From assembly GCA_015146655.1 (NCBI GenBank), contig VKHL01000058.1, forward strand, positions 62,001-126,000: a DNA stretch of 64,000 bases, written 5' to 3'. The translations under genes and the position numbers were made by a program. This document shows positions 21,837 through 32,208 of the stretch, piece by piece. Numbering within the stretch: the stretch's first letter is position 1; the number at the start of each line of letters is the position of its first letter. The notes under the pieces are model-generated. The model saw only the letters and a program-made list of their open reading frames with translations, was not told where the DNA came from and searched no databases. This stretch comes from Ochromonas danica. Taxonomy: Eukaryota; Sar; Chrysophyceae; Chromulinales; Chromulinaceae.

Positions 21837-22694
21837 TTAAGCAGCCTTATGTCGCAGTGGGCAGTTGCTACTAATATGCTCAGTACTACGACAACGATAG
21901 CATATCCTGGGGTTGGTGCATTCCTTTGGTTCATGCTTTCCACCACAACGATAGCATCTTGGTCCTGTCTGACGAGACTTCTCTAAACCTGCTTGCTTGC
22001 GGGATTTAACAGGTTGAGCTGACTTTTGAAAAGACAGTGTTCGATCACCATGAGGGAGACCATCCAAGGACAAGCACAATTGAAGATGTTCTTCCCGATC
22101 AAAGTTCACATACGCCAAGCCTTTGCAGCGCTTAGAGTCAGGGAAGCTAAGAATGATAATATCACGCGCAGTCAGAGGCAAAGGCTCCTTGACATTCTCT
22201 TGGATGAGCTGTAACAAGCTCTCTCTAGTGGTCTCAAAGGAAAGGCCAGAGACAAAGGCAGAGTACCTTTCCTCATTACCACCACTTTGTCGCTGAGCTT
22301 TGGCTTCGGCTTTTTTAGCTTTTTTTCGTAGTTTCTTCTGAGCTTTCTTCTCCTTTTCTTCGTCATTCTCATTTTCATCACTTTCACTCTCACTATCACT
22401 CTCATCTTCTTCCTTCTCTTGAGTTTGTTCAGTTTTGATATCTTTCTTTTCAGTTTCACAAGATGATGATGATGATTGAACTTCTTTTTTCACTTTTTTA
22501 GATATCTTTAATGGACAGTTATAAATAGCATGTTGACCAATGGCACCACAAGCATTACAAACATAACCTTCAGGAAGAGGTTTAGCTTGTTTAGGGGCTT
22601 TATCTATATTAATTGATGCTTTTGTTGGCACTTCAGCTTCACTGCCTGAGTCTTGACCCTCTTCAACGTCATCAAATATCCTCTTCTTTCCCAT
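21837..22694 (-). CDS. CCHC zinc-knuckle and RRM-like RNA-binding protein
   Basis: A 285-residue single-exon protein, start ATG at 22694 (MGKKRIFDD). A first zinc knuckle, C-N-A-C-G-A-I-G-Q-H-A-I-Y-N-C, lies near residues 46-60. A long Lys/Glu/Asp/Ser-rich linker follows, then an RRM-like domain (about 145-225) with a recognisable S-A-F-V-S-G-L-S-F RNP2 and G-L-A-Y-V-N-F RNP1. Two more knuckles follow at the C-terminus (C-Y-R-C-G-G-K-H and C-Y-R-C-R-S-T-E-H). The combination indicates an RNA-binding protein, possibly nucleolar or in RNA surveillance like other multi-knuckle proteins. The exact orthologue is not clear. The mixed acidic/basic low-complexity linker is typical of nucleolar proteins. 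Confidence 0.8.
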   Translation of the reverse strand: MGKKRIFDDVEEGQDSGSEAEVPTKASINIDKAPKQAKPLPEGYVCNACGAIGQHAIYNCPLKISKKVKKEVQSSSSSCETEKKDIKTEQTQEKEEDESDSESESDENENDEEKEKKAQKKLRKKAKKAEAKAQRQSGGNEERYSAFVSGLSFETTRESLLQLIQENVKEPLPLTARDIIILSFPDSKRCKGLAYVNFDREEHLQLCLSLDGLPHGDRTLSFQKSAQPVKSRKQAGLEKSRQTGPRCYRCGGKHEPKECTNPRICYRCRSTEHISSNCPLRHKAA

Positions 22695-23116
22695 CCTTTC
22701 AATCACTCAATTTTTATTGGGCTGGGTGGGTGATGGCGGGCTTGGGGGCCAGAAACTGTTTTGAAGAAGAAGTCGACTTCTTCTGTCCAAAGTGTTTGTT
22801 TAACTTAATCAGATATGGTGGGTATTCTTCAATCTTCTGTAAACTAATAAAGAAGAGGTTATAAATCGAGTTCTACTAGTCAAGAAATCGCTCATAGCTT
22901 TCTCAACTGTCTCCCAGCTTCAACACCGTGCAGGAAGAACAGCAACAAGACAGACAGACTGAGTCAACAACAACAGAAACTATTCCATTCTACTGTAGAC
23001 TAGACTAGTATTGGTATTCCATCCCTTGGACTAACTACTACTACTACTGCTAACAAACCCTTTACAAGACAAGACAAACTAGCAACTCTTAGCTCTTTCT
23101 TTCTTTCTTTCTCATC
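22695..23116. other. Divergent promoter region
   Basis: About 420 bases between the zinc-knuckle gene (-) and LOG (+). A (CTA)n run lies near 23034-23049 and a TTTCTTTC run just before the LOG start. No gene was recognised. Confidence 0.4.
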
Positions 23117-24073
23117 ATGCCCGATCAGACAATAATTACACACTCTCCTAGTGGATGTCTTCTATCCACACCACCACCACTACAACAACATCAACATCAA
23201 CCACCACAGCCTTTACGTGTCTGTGTCTTTGGTAGTTCCTCGAAGCACACTCATCCTCGCTATGTCCAGGAAGGAGTTCGCTTAGGAGAGCTCATAGCCA
23301 AAGCAGGCTTCCTCTGTGTTAATGGAGCAGGCAGTGCTGGCTGTATGGGTGGAGTGAACAAAGGCTGTGACACTTTCAAAGGTGCAGTACGAGGTGTCAT
23401 CCATGAGAAGTTCTGTGTTGACTTTGGAGAGCATCCTCATATCTCTGACTTAGTCATGACACGTGGTAGTGATCTGTCAGAACGCAAACAAGCATTACTA
23501 GACAATGCTGACTGTGTCATCGTGTTACCTGGTGGGGTAGGTACCTTTGATGAGTTCTGGGATGCTGTTTGTGGTAAGTCATTAGGAATGAAAGGATTAG
23601 AAGCTAAGCCAATTGTATTAGTTAATGTACATGGCTTCTATGATGGCTTTCTCTTACAAATGCAACGTGCTTATGAGGATGGTATACTCTATGGTAAAGC
23701 AGAGACTTATTATCATGTTGAGAATGATGTTGAAGCTGCTTTGAATTATTGTGTTCAAGCTATTCGTTGTCATAGTGAACAGATTCATACTCAGTTACTC
23801 ATTGACCATATCAAAGAGAACAATATCAATAGTAATGGGGAGGTACAGGAAGAGCAACACGGGGAGCATCGAGTAAAGAAGAGATCTTCACCTCATCACC
23901 CTATTTCTACCCCCACCACTATTACTACTGCTAATGATGAAGGCAAGCAGAAGCAACACAGTGAGGTTGACCCATTCTTAGCCTATCGCACAATCTCTGT
24001 AGCTTTCATTGTGGGCATTGCTGCAGGGACTGTCTTGCATCGTCCTGACCTTCTCCTCACCTTCATGCAGTAG
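23117..24073 (+). CDS. LOG: LOG-family phosphoribohydrolase with C-terminal membrane anchor
   Basis: An enzyme of the LOG/YgdH family, which cleaves ribose phosphate from cytokinin nucleotides (or other nucleoside 5'-monophosphates) to release the free base. Single exon, 318 residues, against about 200-220 for typical LOG proteins. The Rossmann core (about 32-220) carries C-V-F-G-S-S-S, G-A-G-S-A-G-C-M-G-G-V, S-E-R-K-Q-A-L-L and the diagnostic P-G-G-V-G-T-F-D-E, so the catalytic Arg and Glu look kept. A hydrophilic linker (about 235-285) follows. The last 30 residues include T-I-S-V-A-F-I-V-G-I-A-A-G-T-V-L, a probable tail anchor. Whether it makes cytokinin here cannot be told. Confidence 0.9.
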   Translation: MPDQTIITHSPSGCLLSTPPPLQQHQHQPPQPLRVCVFGSSSKHTHPRYVQEGVRLGELIAKAGFLCVNGAGSAGCMGGVNKGCDTFKGAVRGVIHEKFCVDFGEHPHISDLVMTRGSDLSERKQALLDNADCVIVLPGGVGTFDEFWDAVCGKSLGMKGLEAKPIVLVNVHGFYDGFLLQMQRAYEDGILYGKAETYYHVENDVEAALNYCVQAIRCHSEQIHTQLLIDHIKENNINSNGEVQEEQHGEHRVKKRSSPHHPISTPTTITTANDEGKQKQHSEVDPFLAYRTISVAFIVGIAAGTVLHRPDLLLTFMQ

Positions 24074-24859
24074 TTCGAATACGATGAATGGACCTTATGC
24101 GATCAGCTGTAGTGTAGTGATAGTATAGTTGCTATAGTCTAGTGTGATTCTGCTTTTCTTGATATTCACTCATCATCTCCTTCATCCTCTTCTCTATAAC
24201 AGAGTCATCATGTTGTATTTAGTAGACTAGACTAGGTCTTCTTCATGCAACAAGTGATCAGCTTCATGTATTAGTCTACTAACATGTGAAGCAAACAAGC
24301 TGCCACAAGATTCTGTGGCGGATGTCTTTCCTCGTCTAACCTTTTGCTTTCTTTCCCATTAACTCTATCCTCTATCAATAATAATAGTAGAAGTAGTAAT
24401 AATGCTCTTGTGTTTGTGTATAGAGACAATCTATGCACAGTCTCATTCTATAGTATCTACGGTAATAATGCTATGCTATGCTACTCTAGACCTACTCTAC
24501 TGTTACTATAGCTTCACATCGTGTAGTGTAACTTAAATCAAAGTGAATCATATCATCACCACCAACACCTGTCTCGTTCCTATTCTTCACATCTCATCCA
24601 TAAGTAAACAATTTACAAGCATGCTAACCAGCTGCTACCTTTCTGCCTACTGAGTTGATCAGCAAGCAAGTCTAGCTAGACTACAGTAGACTACAGTAAA
24701 GAGATGATGATAAGACAATGATGGCAAAAAAGAGCAAAGACGAGCGAGCAGATCATCCTACTAAACGCTATGCTATGATTCAATGCTACTGTAAGAGATA
24801 GTGAGAGAGACAGAGAGAGAGACAGAGCGACTATTAAAAAATGATGATTCCATAGAGAC
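24074..24859. other. Convergent 3' intergenic region
   Basis: About 790 AT-rich bases between LOG (+) and PP2A B'' (-). It contains many CTAGACTA and CTACAGTA-type short repeats (for example 24672-24699) and a purine-rich AGAG tract at 24798-24829. No gene was recognised. Confidence 0.5.
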
Positions 24860-25245
24860 TTATCGCACATACTGTTGCTGTCTATTATTATCTGCTGCTC
24901 CTCCTGTTCCACTATTGATAAGACGATTACCAATGAGAGGTCCTTCATCTTCATCTTCACTCTCTTCCTCATCATTCAGTGACCATCCTCCCCCTGTCCC
25001 TGTTGCTCCACCAGCATTACTACTAACATAATCTCCAGGCTGTAGCATGTTGTCAATGTCCATACTACTCTCATAGGCAGCAGCATCCTCTTCTTCCTGA
25101 GCCAAGCGAGCATATTCCACATGGGCATAGCGATCCCAATCAGTGTGATAGATGTCTTCTCGGCGCAGCTTCTCTTGGAAAGGATCACGAGCTTCAAAGC
25201 GCAAGAACTTGTGCAAATTGAAAAGGACATCAAACAGTACACCTA

Positions 25246-25278
<33 letters not shown>

Positions 25279-25687
25279 GAGAGTGAGTTACATGGTACAG
25301 TACATCGGCGTCTCTTCCCTATTCTCTTACCTGAGATCATGCGCTTATCTGGTCGAATAAGATCATAGATTGTAACAGCATTAGTATCTTCAGGATGAAC
25401 CATATCCATCATCTGACAGAGTACATCTTCAAAGTTAATACTCTCTTGACCCAAAGAAGTTATGCGATGAATCTGATTACGATAGAAGTAACGCATCTCT
25501 TCAGGGGATAACTTCTTGTCACCATCTAAGTCACAGCAGGTGAACCAATAGCGAAGAGCATTAGGAGAGGTCTTGTCTTCCTCAGAGAGCATGAAATAGA
25601 TAAAGTCTTGATAGGTCATGCCTTCAGTAAAGCCACTCCACTGACCATCACTGAAGACACGGTAGCCTACCGAGAATACTCTGAGCC

Positions 25688-25747
<60 letters not shown>

Positions 25748-27224
25748 GATACAAAGCACACGCGCACACACACACAATACACACACACAAAGGAAGCAAT
25801 CATTTACTAACAAAGTGCCCAAAGGGAGGGAGGAGGGGGGGGGGATAAGATGAAGGGGTTACTCACCTATCAACAATAGTCTCTGATAGAGCATGTTCAC
25901 CATATTTCAATAAATCATTCTTTGTAATCTTCGAATCTTTATCCTGATCTAACTCAAAGAACTTACAGTATAGAATATAGAAATGTTCGTAAGAGAAGTA
26001 ATCCAAAACTTTATTAATATCTGTCTCTTCATCCACATGCATACAAGCATTAAATAGGTTTGATCTTCTCACTTCTCCTAATGATAACTTGCCAGAGAAA
26101 GATGTATTAACCTTAAAGAAGATCCGTGTAATAACAGTTAGAGCATATTTATGTTGGAATTCTTCATGTTGTTCCAAAAAGTCTAATCCAGGATGGAAAT
26201 GTAATAATTCTTGTAGAAATGGAACAAAATCTTCATTATAGATATAGGCATGTTGATGTTGCTTGATGATGTTGAAGAATCGCTCGACACGATCATAAGG
26301 TTCAATCTCAGCTGACCAAAACTTCAAAAACGTCTTCAATTTGATCTTGACACCAGATGGTTGACGATTATTCTTCCCAATAACACGTGGTGGAGGAATG
26401 CCTGAGTCAGCATCACCATAAAGCTCATTAATACGCTTACATAATGGAAGATTGAAGAAGGATGGAATGCCACAGAGACGTTTAGTAACATGAACAAACT
26501 TCTCTACTGGAATACCTCCAGGAAAAGGTTTGAAAAATGCTTCAATCTCAGGTAGTCGTTTGGCTAGTTTATCATCTTCAATTGTACGACATCTGTAAGA
26601 GTTTCGTTTACCAGGAACATAAAAGACAGGAATGGAGTCAAAGTTAGCACGTCTACGATAAGGTTGTTGATGGACAAGAGAAGAGTCATGACTATCATCA
26701 TCAAAATCATCATCAATTTCATCTTCTTGTGAGAGAACAGGGATGGCAGCAGTAGAGGAGGAAGTGGAGGCATCTGATAGAGTAAGATGAGAGAGATCTG
26801 CACTAATGGTTCCTGCTGCTCCTGCTCCTGCACTAGTAGTTGTGCTGCCAGCCCCAGCATTCGTTGTTGAAGGTGTACTGCCAGATGTTGTAGCGGTGGT
26901 GACAGTCGTGGAGATTTCTGACTGTGGACGCTTCCGTGGTGACTTCTTGATTAAAGCTGTCGTGGAGCCACGAGGTACACCTGCTACTGTCCCCGTCCCT
27001 GTTCCCCCTGGGGAAGAAGTGACAGATGACCCAGGACTGCTACCATTCCATTCAAGAGTAGAAGTAGCAGAGTCTTTTCCTTCTGACTCTGGACCTACAA
27101 TAGTTAAAGAGGATTTAAGCAAATTGATCAAATTGCTTCCTTCTGCACGAATAAATTGTTGTAACAAATCATCCAATTTGATTCTAGCGGATTGAAATCC
27201 ATTGTTAAAAAAGATATCCTCCAT
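24860..27224 (-). CDS. PPP2R3: PP2A regulatory subunit B'' (PPP2R3-like)
   Basis: The B'' family targeting subunit of protein phosphatase 2A, with calcium-binding EF hands. Three exons: 27224-25867, 25680-25331 and 25242-24860; 696 residues. The start is the ATG at 27224 (MEDIFFNN). The N-terminal about 190 residues are Ser/Thr-rich and variable. The conserved part begins at S-I-P-V-F-Y-V and includes L-P-E-I-E-A-F-F, the long helical region, and EF-hand loops D-Q-D-K-D-S-K-I and D-L-D-G-D-K-K-L. The C-terminal acidic tail (E-D-E-D-E-G) and Gly-rich linker are variable. Both introns carry (CA)n microsatellites near their 3' splice sites as read on the gene strand. By family it recruits the A/C core to substrates in a calcium-responsive way. 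Confidence 0.92.
25247..25277. repeat. (CA)n microsatellite in a PP2A B'' intron
   Basis: A pure CA tract inside the second intron of the PP2A B'' gene, just upstream (gene strand) of its acceptor. It reads as (TG)n in the transcript. Confidence 0.9.
25689..25741. repeat. (CA)n microsatellite in a PP2A B'' intron
   Basis: About 26 CA units in the first intron of the PP2A B'' gene, next to its acceptor. In the transcript it reads as (TG)n. Degenerate CA repeats continue to about 25790. Confidence 0.9.
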
Positions 27225-27773
27225 TATTATCAACTGTTTTAGCTAATGAAAGGAGAGAAAAGAAAGGTTAGGATAGGGTCAGGGCCAGGACGACTGGAAG
27301 GTAAGTGAGATGGAATAACAACGCAACAATCTCTTCTTGAGAGGAAAATCGTCTAACAGAGTGAATGAGAGAGAAAACCTTATAAGCTGGAATCTCTCTT
27401 TGAACCTCTAACTAAGAAATAGTGCTTAGTTTATTAAAGGTCTGGTTAGCTATTTTATTTTATTTTATTTTATTTTTGTCAAGGAGAGTATTTGTCAGTC
27501 GTTCTCATCATCTCGACGTCGACTTCCTTTTGCTTGCGCTGCCACTGCCACTAGCAGACACCAACCCTCCCGTCAGAGAATACCCGCAAAATAACAGTTA
27601 AAACTAATATATACCTATTAACAAAGTCCATCGTGGAATTGGATGGAATTGGCTGGAATTGGGTGCAGTTGCTCTGGAATGGTTTGTTTCTCCTTTTGGT
27701 TTTCTATATCCTGTATCCTTTATGTTTGTCCTATAAGTTAGCGTAGTAGAAGTGTTAGTTTAGAGGGTAGATA
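27225..27773. other. Divergent promoter region with TTTTA repeat
   Basis: About 550 bases between PP2A B'' (-) and the CLC gene (+). A (TTTTA)n run lies at about 27450-27475, and GGAATTGG-type short repeats occur at 27634-27662. No gene was recognised. Confidence 0.45.
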
Positions 27774-29428
27774 ATGATAATCAAACTCTTCATTCTTCTC
27801 TGGACACTCTCTCTTGGTGTGGCTTATTCTATCCAACATGCTCCTTTTCGACTTCATCATAAGCTTTCAGCTTTCACTCAACAAAACCAACACTTCCACC
27901 GTGAGATCATTGCATTAAAGGCAGCAACTATTATCCTGGAAGACAAAGCTGAGAGATCTGTCCATCCTGCACTTCAACAGTTGAAGAATGAGGTGACTCC
28001 TCTGGTATCGAGTATTGCCCTTGGCACTGCCACAGCTGCTCTTGTGATTGCAACCAAGAAAGCTTTTGGATGGATTGACACTAGAGTACGCATACGATGG
28101 CCTATAGTGACTCCACTTGTTGGTAGCTTATTAGTGGGTATTCTTTACTCGATTGACCGAGGAATCGGACAGCCTGCAGCTCCACTTCCTGTACAGAAAG
28201 ATTCCAAACAAACCCCTTCCAAAATAGCTCTTCAAACTCTTCTGGTCAGACTGTTAGGAATGATTATTGCTCTAGGCACTGGTAATGCTGTGGGATTTGC
28301 AGGACCAGCTGCTGAGATAGGCATGGTCAGTGCTTATCTACTCTCATCTCTGCTTTGTATTGATGGAAACAATGGACCTGAAAGAGGTCTTTTGTTAGCT
28401 GGTGCTGCAGCTGGACTAACCGCTAACTTCAATGCTCCTCTAACTGGCACACTCTATGCCTTGCAAGTCACTATGTCTACTTTACCACCTTCCTTTTTAC
28501 TAGGATTATCCCCAAAAGATGTTTCCAAAGATGGATTTATGTTAGCTGTCTCAGTTCTATCATCAGGTGGGATGTTTTGTCGTGCTGTTAGTTTTGTTAC
28601 TAAGATTTTGTCTGATCTTCTTCACGTGGTGATGTAGCTTTGGTTTTGAGGAAGTTTGATTTGTTGGGGACTTTGAGTCGTCCTATTCTTTCTTTCCCTC
28701 AGTTGCCTCCTATTCTGCCTTGTTCAACATGGCTTGCCTTAGGTGGATTGGGGATAGTAGCGGGTGAGGATAATAGTACTTGATGGTCATTATCTTGGAA
28801 TCTTATTTAACAGCCACCCATTGTGTAGGTTTAAGCTTTGAGTTATATGCTTCTCTTCGAGAATTTTGGAAGAAGTTGTTAAAACCAATAGATATTCGTA
28901 TCCGTCCAGTCATGAGTGGAATAGTTAATGCTGCAGCTGCTGCTCAAGGTTTTCCACAAACGCTGGGACAAGGTTTTTCAACTATTAATACCTTGCTTGG
29001 GGCGTCATGTCAAGAGCTCAAGAATAGCTATCGATTTCTCTTAGGCAAGGCCATATGCTTGCCACTAACCATTGCGTCAGGAATGCCTGGTGGACAGTTT
29101 GCACCTCTGTTGTTTTTGGGGGGTGGTTTAGGTGCTGTATTTGCATCATTTCTTCAATTGTCCAATCCTTCTATCTTTGTCGTGGGTGGGGCTGCAGCTA
29201 TGCTTGCTGCTAATTTCAGGTTAGAACACTGCTGAGTGTTTTTAACATTCTTGACCATTGTGATGGAAAACTTGCTTTTCTCTCAGAGCTGCACTGATGA
29301 CGAGTGTTCTGGTGATGGAACTTACCCGTCGACCAGAGCTTGGTTGTGCTATGCTATTGTGCACTGCTTCAGCTTGCTTCGCATCTAATATTTGTTCGTG
29401 TGTGAAAGAATGGCGAACAAGAAAGTAG
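27774..29428 (+). CDS. CLC-type chloride channel, CLC-e/f-like, N-terminal targeting region
   Basis: A voltage-gated chloride channel family membrane protein. Four exons: 27774-28566, 28638-28763, 28829-29219 and 29287-29428; 483 residues. Residues 1-20 look like a signal peptide (M-I-I-K-L-F-I-L-L-W), followed by a basic, hydroxyl-poor stretch to about 50. The first family motif appears as G-I-G-Q-P where GSGIP is usual. The second reads G-F-A-G-P in place of G-K/R-E-G-P. The third, G-G-Q-F-A-P, is intact. The surrounding G-T-G-N-A-V and A-E-I-G resemble the CLC-e/f and cyanobacterial group. The gating Glu therefore appears to be Ala and the selectivity Ser appears to be Ile. No CBS domains follow. 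Location in a plastid or the secretory system is inferred from the N-terminus. Confidence 0.85.
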
Positions 29429-29610
29429 TGGAGCGGTTTATGAGTATCCACACTGATGAGAAATGATGCCTAAAAGAGCTTTTTCTGACAACTTGAGAGG
29501 ATCAGATAGTCTGACATTAGTATATTATTACACTTGCCCACAAAATTGCCTCATACTACGGGATGGCATTGTTTACGGGCTGACTAGAGACTGACTGCAG
29601 ACTCACTGAC

Positions 29611-30192
29611 TCAGACGGCATCAATCTTCCGATACTCTTCTTCAAAGGTGCGCATTTTAGAAATAATCAACCTCTTCAATAAGTCTTGAACAATCTTTGT
29701 CTCTGCATGAACTGGCTTCTTACCCGTCCAGCTGACCTCTGTTTCAATGTCATCCAGCAGGTCATTGATGACATCTGAGAAGACCACTGACCCTTTGTAT
29801 GTATTCCCGCCTGATAAGGCCTCAAAATCCACTGTTAAGGTCCATTCATACATAAAACGAGCTTTTCCACGACTATGTGTGATCTGTGCATGACCTTCTG
29901 TCTTGGTCAGAGCGGTGAGGGAGACGGCGTAGTTACTGCCATTGATCCCAGCACCTCCAGGAATAATTGCTGCAAGCTTTTCCTTACACCAACTCGTAGT
30001 GTTTCTTTCTTCCCATGTTTGAGCACCATTCCACGCAGAGGATGTAGTGAGCTTCCCACTCGCTGTTACGGCGGCAGAAGGACTTTCTGAGATGGGCTTG
30101 GGAGTGGTGTCACCAATTAAAGCGGCATCTTGAGGAGTTAAAGAGCGGTGAAAGTAAGGCAGCTTGGGACCCTTAGCCTCAGTCTGGGACAT
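29611..30192 (-). CDS. AHSA1: Aha1 N-domain Hsp90 co-chaperone
   Basis: A protein with the Aha1 N-terminal domain, which binds the Hsp90 middle segment and stimulates its ATPase. Single exon, 193 residues, start ATG at 30192 (MSQTEAKG); the frame runs on upstream but without another supported start. The core begins S-A-W-N-G-A-Q-T-W-E-E-R-N-T-T-S-W-C-K, matching the family's W-N-x-x-x-T-W-E-E-R signature. It continues through the beta-rich body to a helical end (M-R-T-F-E-E-E-Y). The C-terminal AHSA1 domain of full-length Aha1 (about 340 residues) is absent, as in yeast Hch1. It would act in the cytosol. Confidence 0.85.
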   Translation of the reverse strand: MSQTEAKGPKLPYFHRSLTPQDAALIGDTTPKPISESPSAAVTASGKLTTSSAWNGAQTWEERNTTSWCKEKLAAIIPGGAGINGSNYAVSLTALTKTEGHAQITHSRGKARFMYEWTLTVDFEALSGGNTYKGSVVFSDVINDLLDDIETEVSWTGKKPVHAETKIVQDLLKRLIISKMRTFEEEYRKIDAV

Positions 30193-30457
30193 TGTTGTGC
30201 TGAACAGTAAGAGGACAGAGATGTCAATGCAATGAGGTGGAAATAATCGGACCTTTTCTCGAACAAGCACATCACCGCCAAACCCAGGCCACCACGCAGA
30301 CACGTCATCTGGATGGACTCCATGGAATCCAGTGCCTAACAATGTGTCTAGGCAACGATGATTAGTCTACGTACTGTAGTAAGAGCAATTACAAAGTTAA
30401 CGAGCATTTTGCGAATAATGGTAACGAAAGCAACCTAATGACATTGCAGCCGTCTTA

Positions 30458-31711
30458 TTACTTGACCCGGCAATTGCGTGCTGTTCCATAAGAAGGTATG
30501 AAGGATGAATTGTCAACGAAAGGATCATTTTCCCTCAACAATCCATTGGAGCAAAAGGATGGGAAATAATAGCGAACAATTCCCATATGCGCATAATTTA
30601 AATGGAGATGGATGTCGTTACCTCCCATGGCACGCTTGATTAACTTCTCATCAATATGATGCACATCCATGTTACCAACAATTACAGCGCATATTGGATC
30701 AGTCAACGTGGCATTATGGGAGACAGCGGTGGCCAGATATTGTCGGGCAGCAGTGCAGTACAATTCATCGATGCCCCAATCACTCCCCAAAATATACATC
30801 GTGGTAAGTAAAGGCACGATGAAAGCTAGTATGAACCATTCCAAAAACCGAGCATGAAACATCGCTGCTTGTAGCTCAATGAATCCCACAGTATTGGCCA
30901 AAATTGACGAATGGCCCCACGATCTACGATAAAGATAACGATAGAATTGAGTAGGTTGATGAATCAAGGGTTGGCTAACAAGAGGTGGTTTACGGAAGGC
31001 ACATCGATGAATCAAATGGAATTTATCAATATCCAAAGATGTCAAGGATATATCTCCATCCAAGGTCCATACATACTCATAATAAGGTAATGTTCTCAAT
31101 AGCAACATCAACATTGCCGCTTTTGAGAACAGAACAGGATTGTATGGAAGGCCGTGAAGAGGAGGGATAAGCTTGCATTGATCAAAGTTGATGGATGCGG
31201 TATCAACATAGTTTGCACAGTATCCCTGACAAATACTATAGAAGTGTTCAGGGGATTTGTCCTTGGGTGGTGCAGGCACCACAGTGAACCATGGCTGACT
31301 ATTGACCGAAAAACTGGAATTGCTAATGCCTTTCTTCAATATCTTGTCCTCAATCTCTAGTCTCATGGCCTGTTCAGTGAGAGAGAAGGACTGGTAGACT
31401 GCCACGAACCAGTTGCAGAAACCTCTTGTCTTCAACATGTTAGAGATCAAGACAGTGAGATGAGACTCCTTCCAGGAAATGAACGTAGCACAGAGATATC
31501 CTTTCCTTGATTTGATGGGGCTACGAAGAGAAGAGACTAGGCGGATAGCACGTGTTTCATAGTCATAGGAAGGAAGAGCATGTTCAGCGGTGTCGATCAT
31601 CTCAGAATAGATTGCTGGTAGTGGGGTTTGAAGTTGTGCTGAAGTCAAGATATCTAATACCAATGACAACATCCCCACCAGTAAGCGAGATGATATGCCG
31701 AGATATCTCAT
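30458..31711 (-). CDS. DUF707-like glycosyltransferase, type II membrane
   Basis: A probable Golgi or ER glycosyltransferase of 417 residues, single exon, start ATG at 31711 (MRYLGISS). The N-terminal 30 residues form a signal anchor. The core shows a DxD-like metal motif, Y-V-W-T-L-D-G-D-I, then V-S-Q-P-L-I-H-Q, V-G-F-I-E-L-Q-A-A-M-F, D-W-G-I-D-E-L-Y-C and V-G-N-M-D-V-H-H. This order matches the DUF707 family known from plants and protists. An unusual hydrophobic stretch (W-F-I-L-A-F-I-V-P-L-L-T-T-M-Y) lies inside the core. The frame remains open to 31804, but only a GTG lies there. A further 5' exon is possible (see 31801-32055). Substrate is unknown. Confidence 0.75.
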   Translation of the reverse strand: MRYLGISSRLLVGMLSLVLDILTSAQLQTPLPAIYSEMIDTAEHALPSYDYETRAIRLVSSLRSPIKSRKGYLCATFISWKESHLTVLISNMLKTRGFCNWFVAVYQSFSLTEQAMRLEIEDKILKKGISNSSFSVNSQPWFTVVPAPPKDKSPEHFYSICQGYCANYVDTASINFDQCKLIPPLHGLPYNPVLFSKAAMLMLLLRTLPYYEYVWTLDGDISLTSLDIDKFHLIHRCAFRKPPLVSQPLIHQPTQFYRYLYRRSWGHSSILANTVGFIELQAAMFHARFLEWFILAFIVPLLTTMYILGSDWGIDELYCTAARQYLATAVSHNATLTDPICAVIVGNMDVHHIDEKLIKRAMGGNDIHLHLNYAHMGIVRYYFPSFCSNGLLRENDPFVDNSSFIPSYGTARNCRVK

Positions 31712-31800
31712 TCCTAGAGACTTCTGACACTTTGTCCTCTTTGGGGAGACGAGGCAGTCAGTCAATGAACTGTGACTATGGGACTTGACATCCTCACCAC

Positions 31801-32055
31801 TCACATATCTTTTTCAGTTTTCATCACAACAATCACTTTCTCCGCTTTGTTGAAAGGAAATTTCATGGATTCCATTCCAGAGGAGTTTTCCACGTGGAAT
31901 TCTGGGGGGAAGGTGCGTGCTGGAGATTCATGCACGCGAGGAGCATTCTGTTGTGAGTGAGTGGCCAGAGGGAAAGAAAGGCCAAGAAGAAGCAAGAGAA
32001 TTGAAAGAACATCAACTATCATCATCCTTTCCTTCATCCCCCCCTCCTTCCCCAT
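31801..32055 (-). CDS. Short ORF with signal peptide, unrecognised
   Basis: An 84-codon frame directly upstream of the DUF707 gene on the same strand. An internal run M-M-I-V-D-V-L-S-I-L-L-L-L-L-G-L-S-F looks like a signal peptide or anchor, followed by a polar stem. A GTGAGT donor at its 3' end suggests it could be the first exon of the DUF707 gene, but no acceptor at a normal intron length gave a matching phase. It could be a separate small secreted protein or chance. It shares the 150-base upstream region with the GPCR gene. Confidence 0.25.
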   Translation of the reverse strand: MGKEGGMKERMMIVDVLSILLLLLGLSFPLATHSQQNAPRVHESPARTFPPEFHVENSSGMESMKFPFNKAEKVIVVMKTEKDM

Positions 32056-32208
32056 ACTCCCTTCCTTAATATCTAGAATATTCCTCCTTCATTCATTGAC
32101 CTTCTTCGTTATCATCTCAAAGTTCTTGTTTTTTCTGCTTGATTTTGATTTGTTGAAAGATCTTGTTTGTAATAACAGCAGTAGTAGTAGTGGAAGAAGA
32201 AGAAGGAG

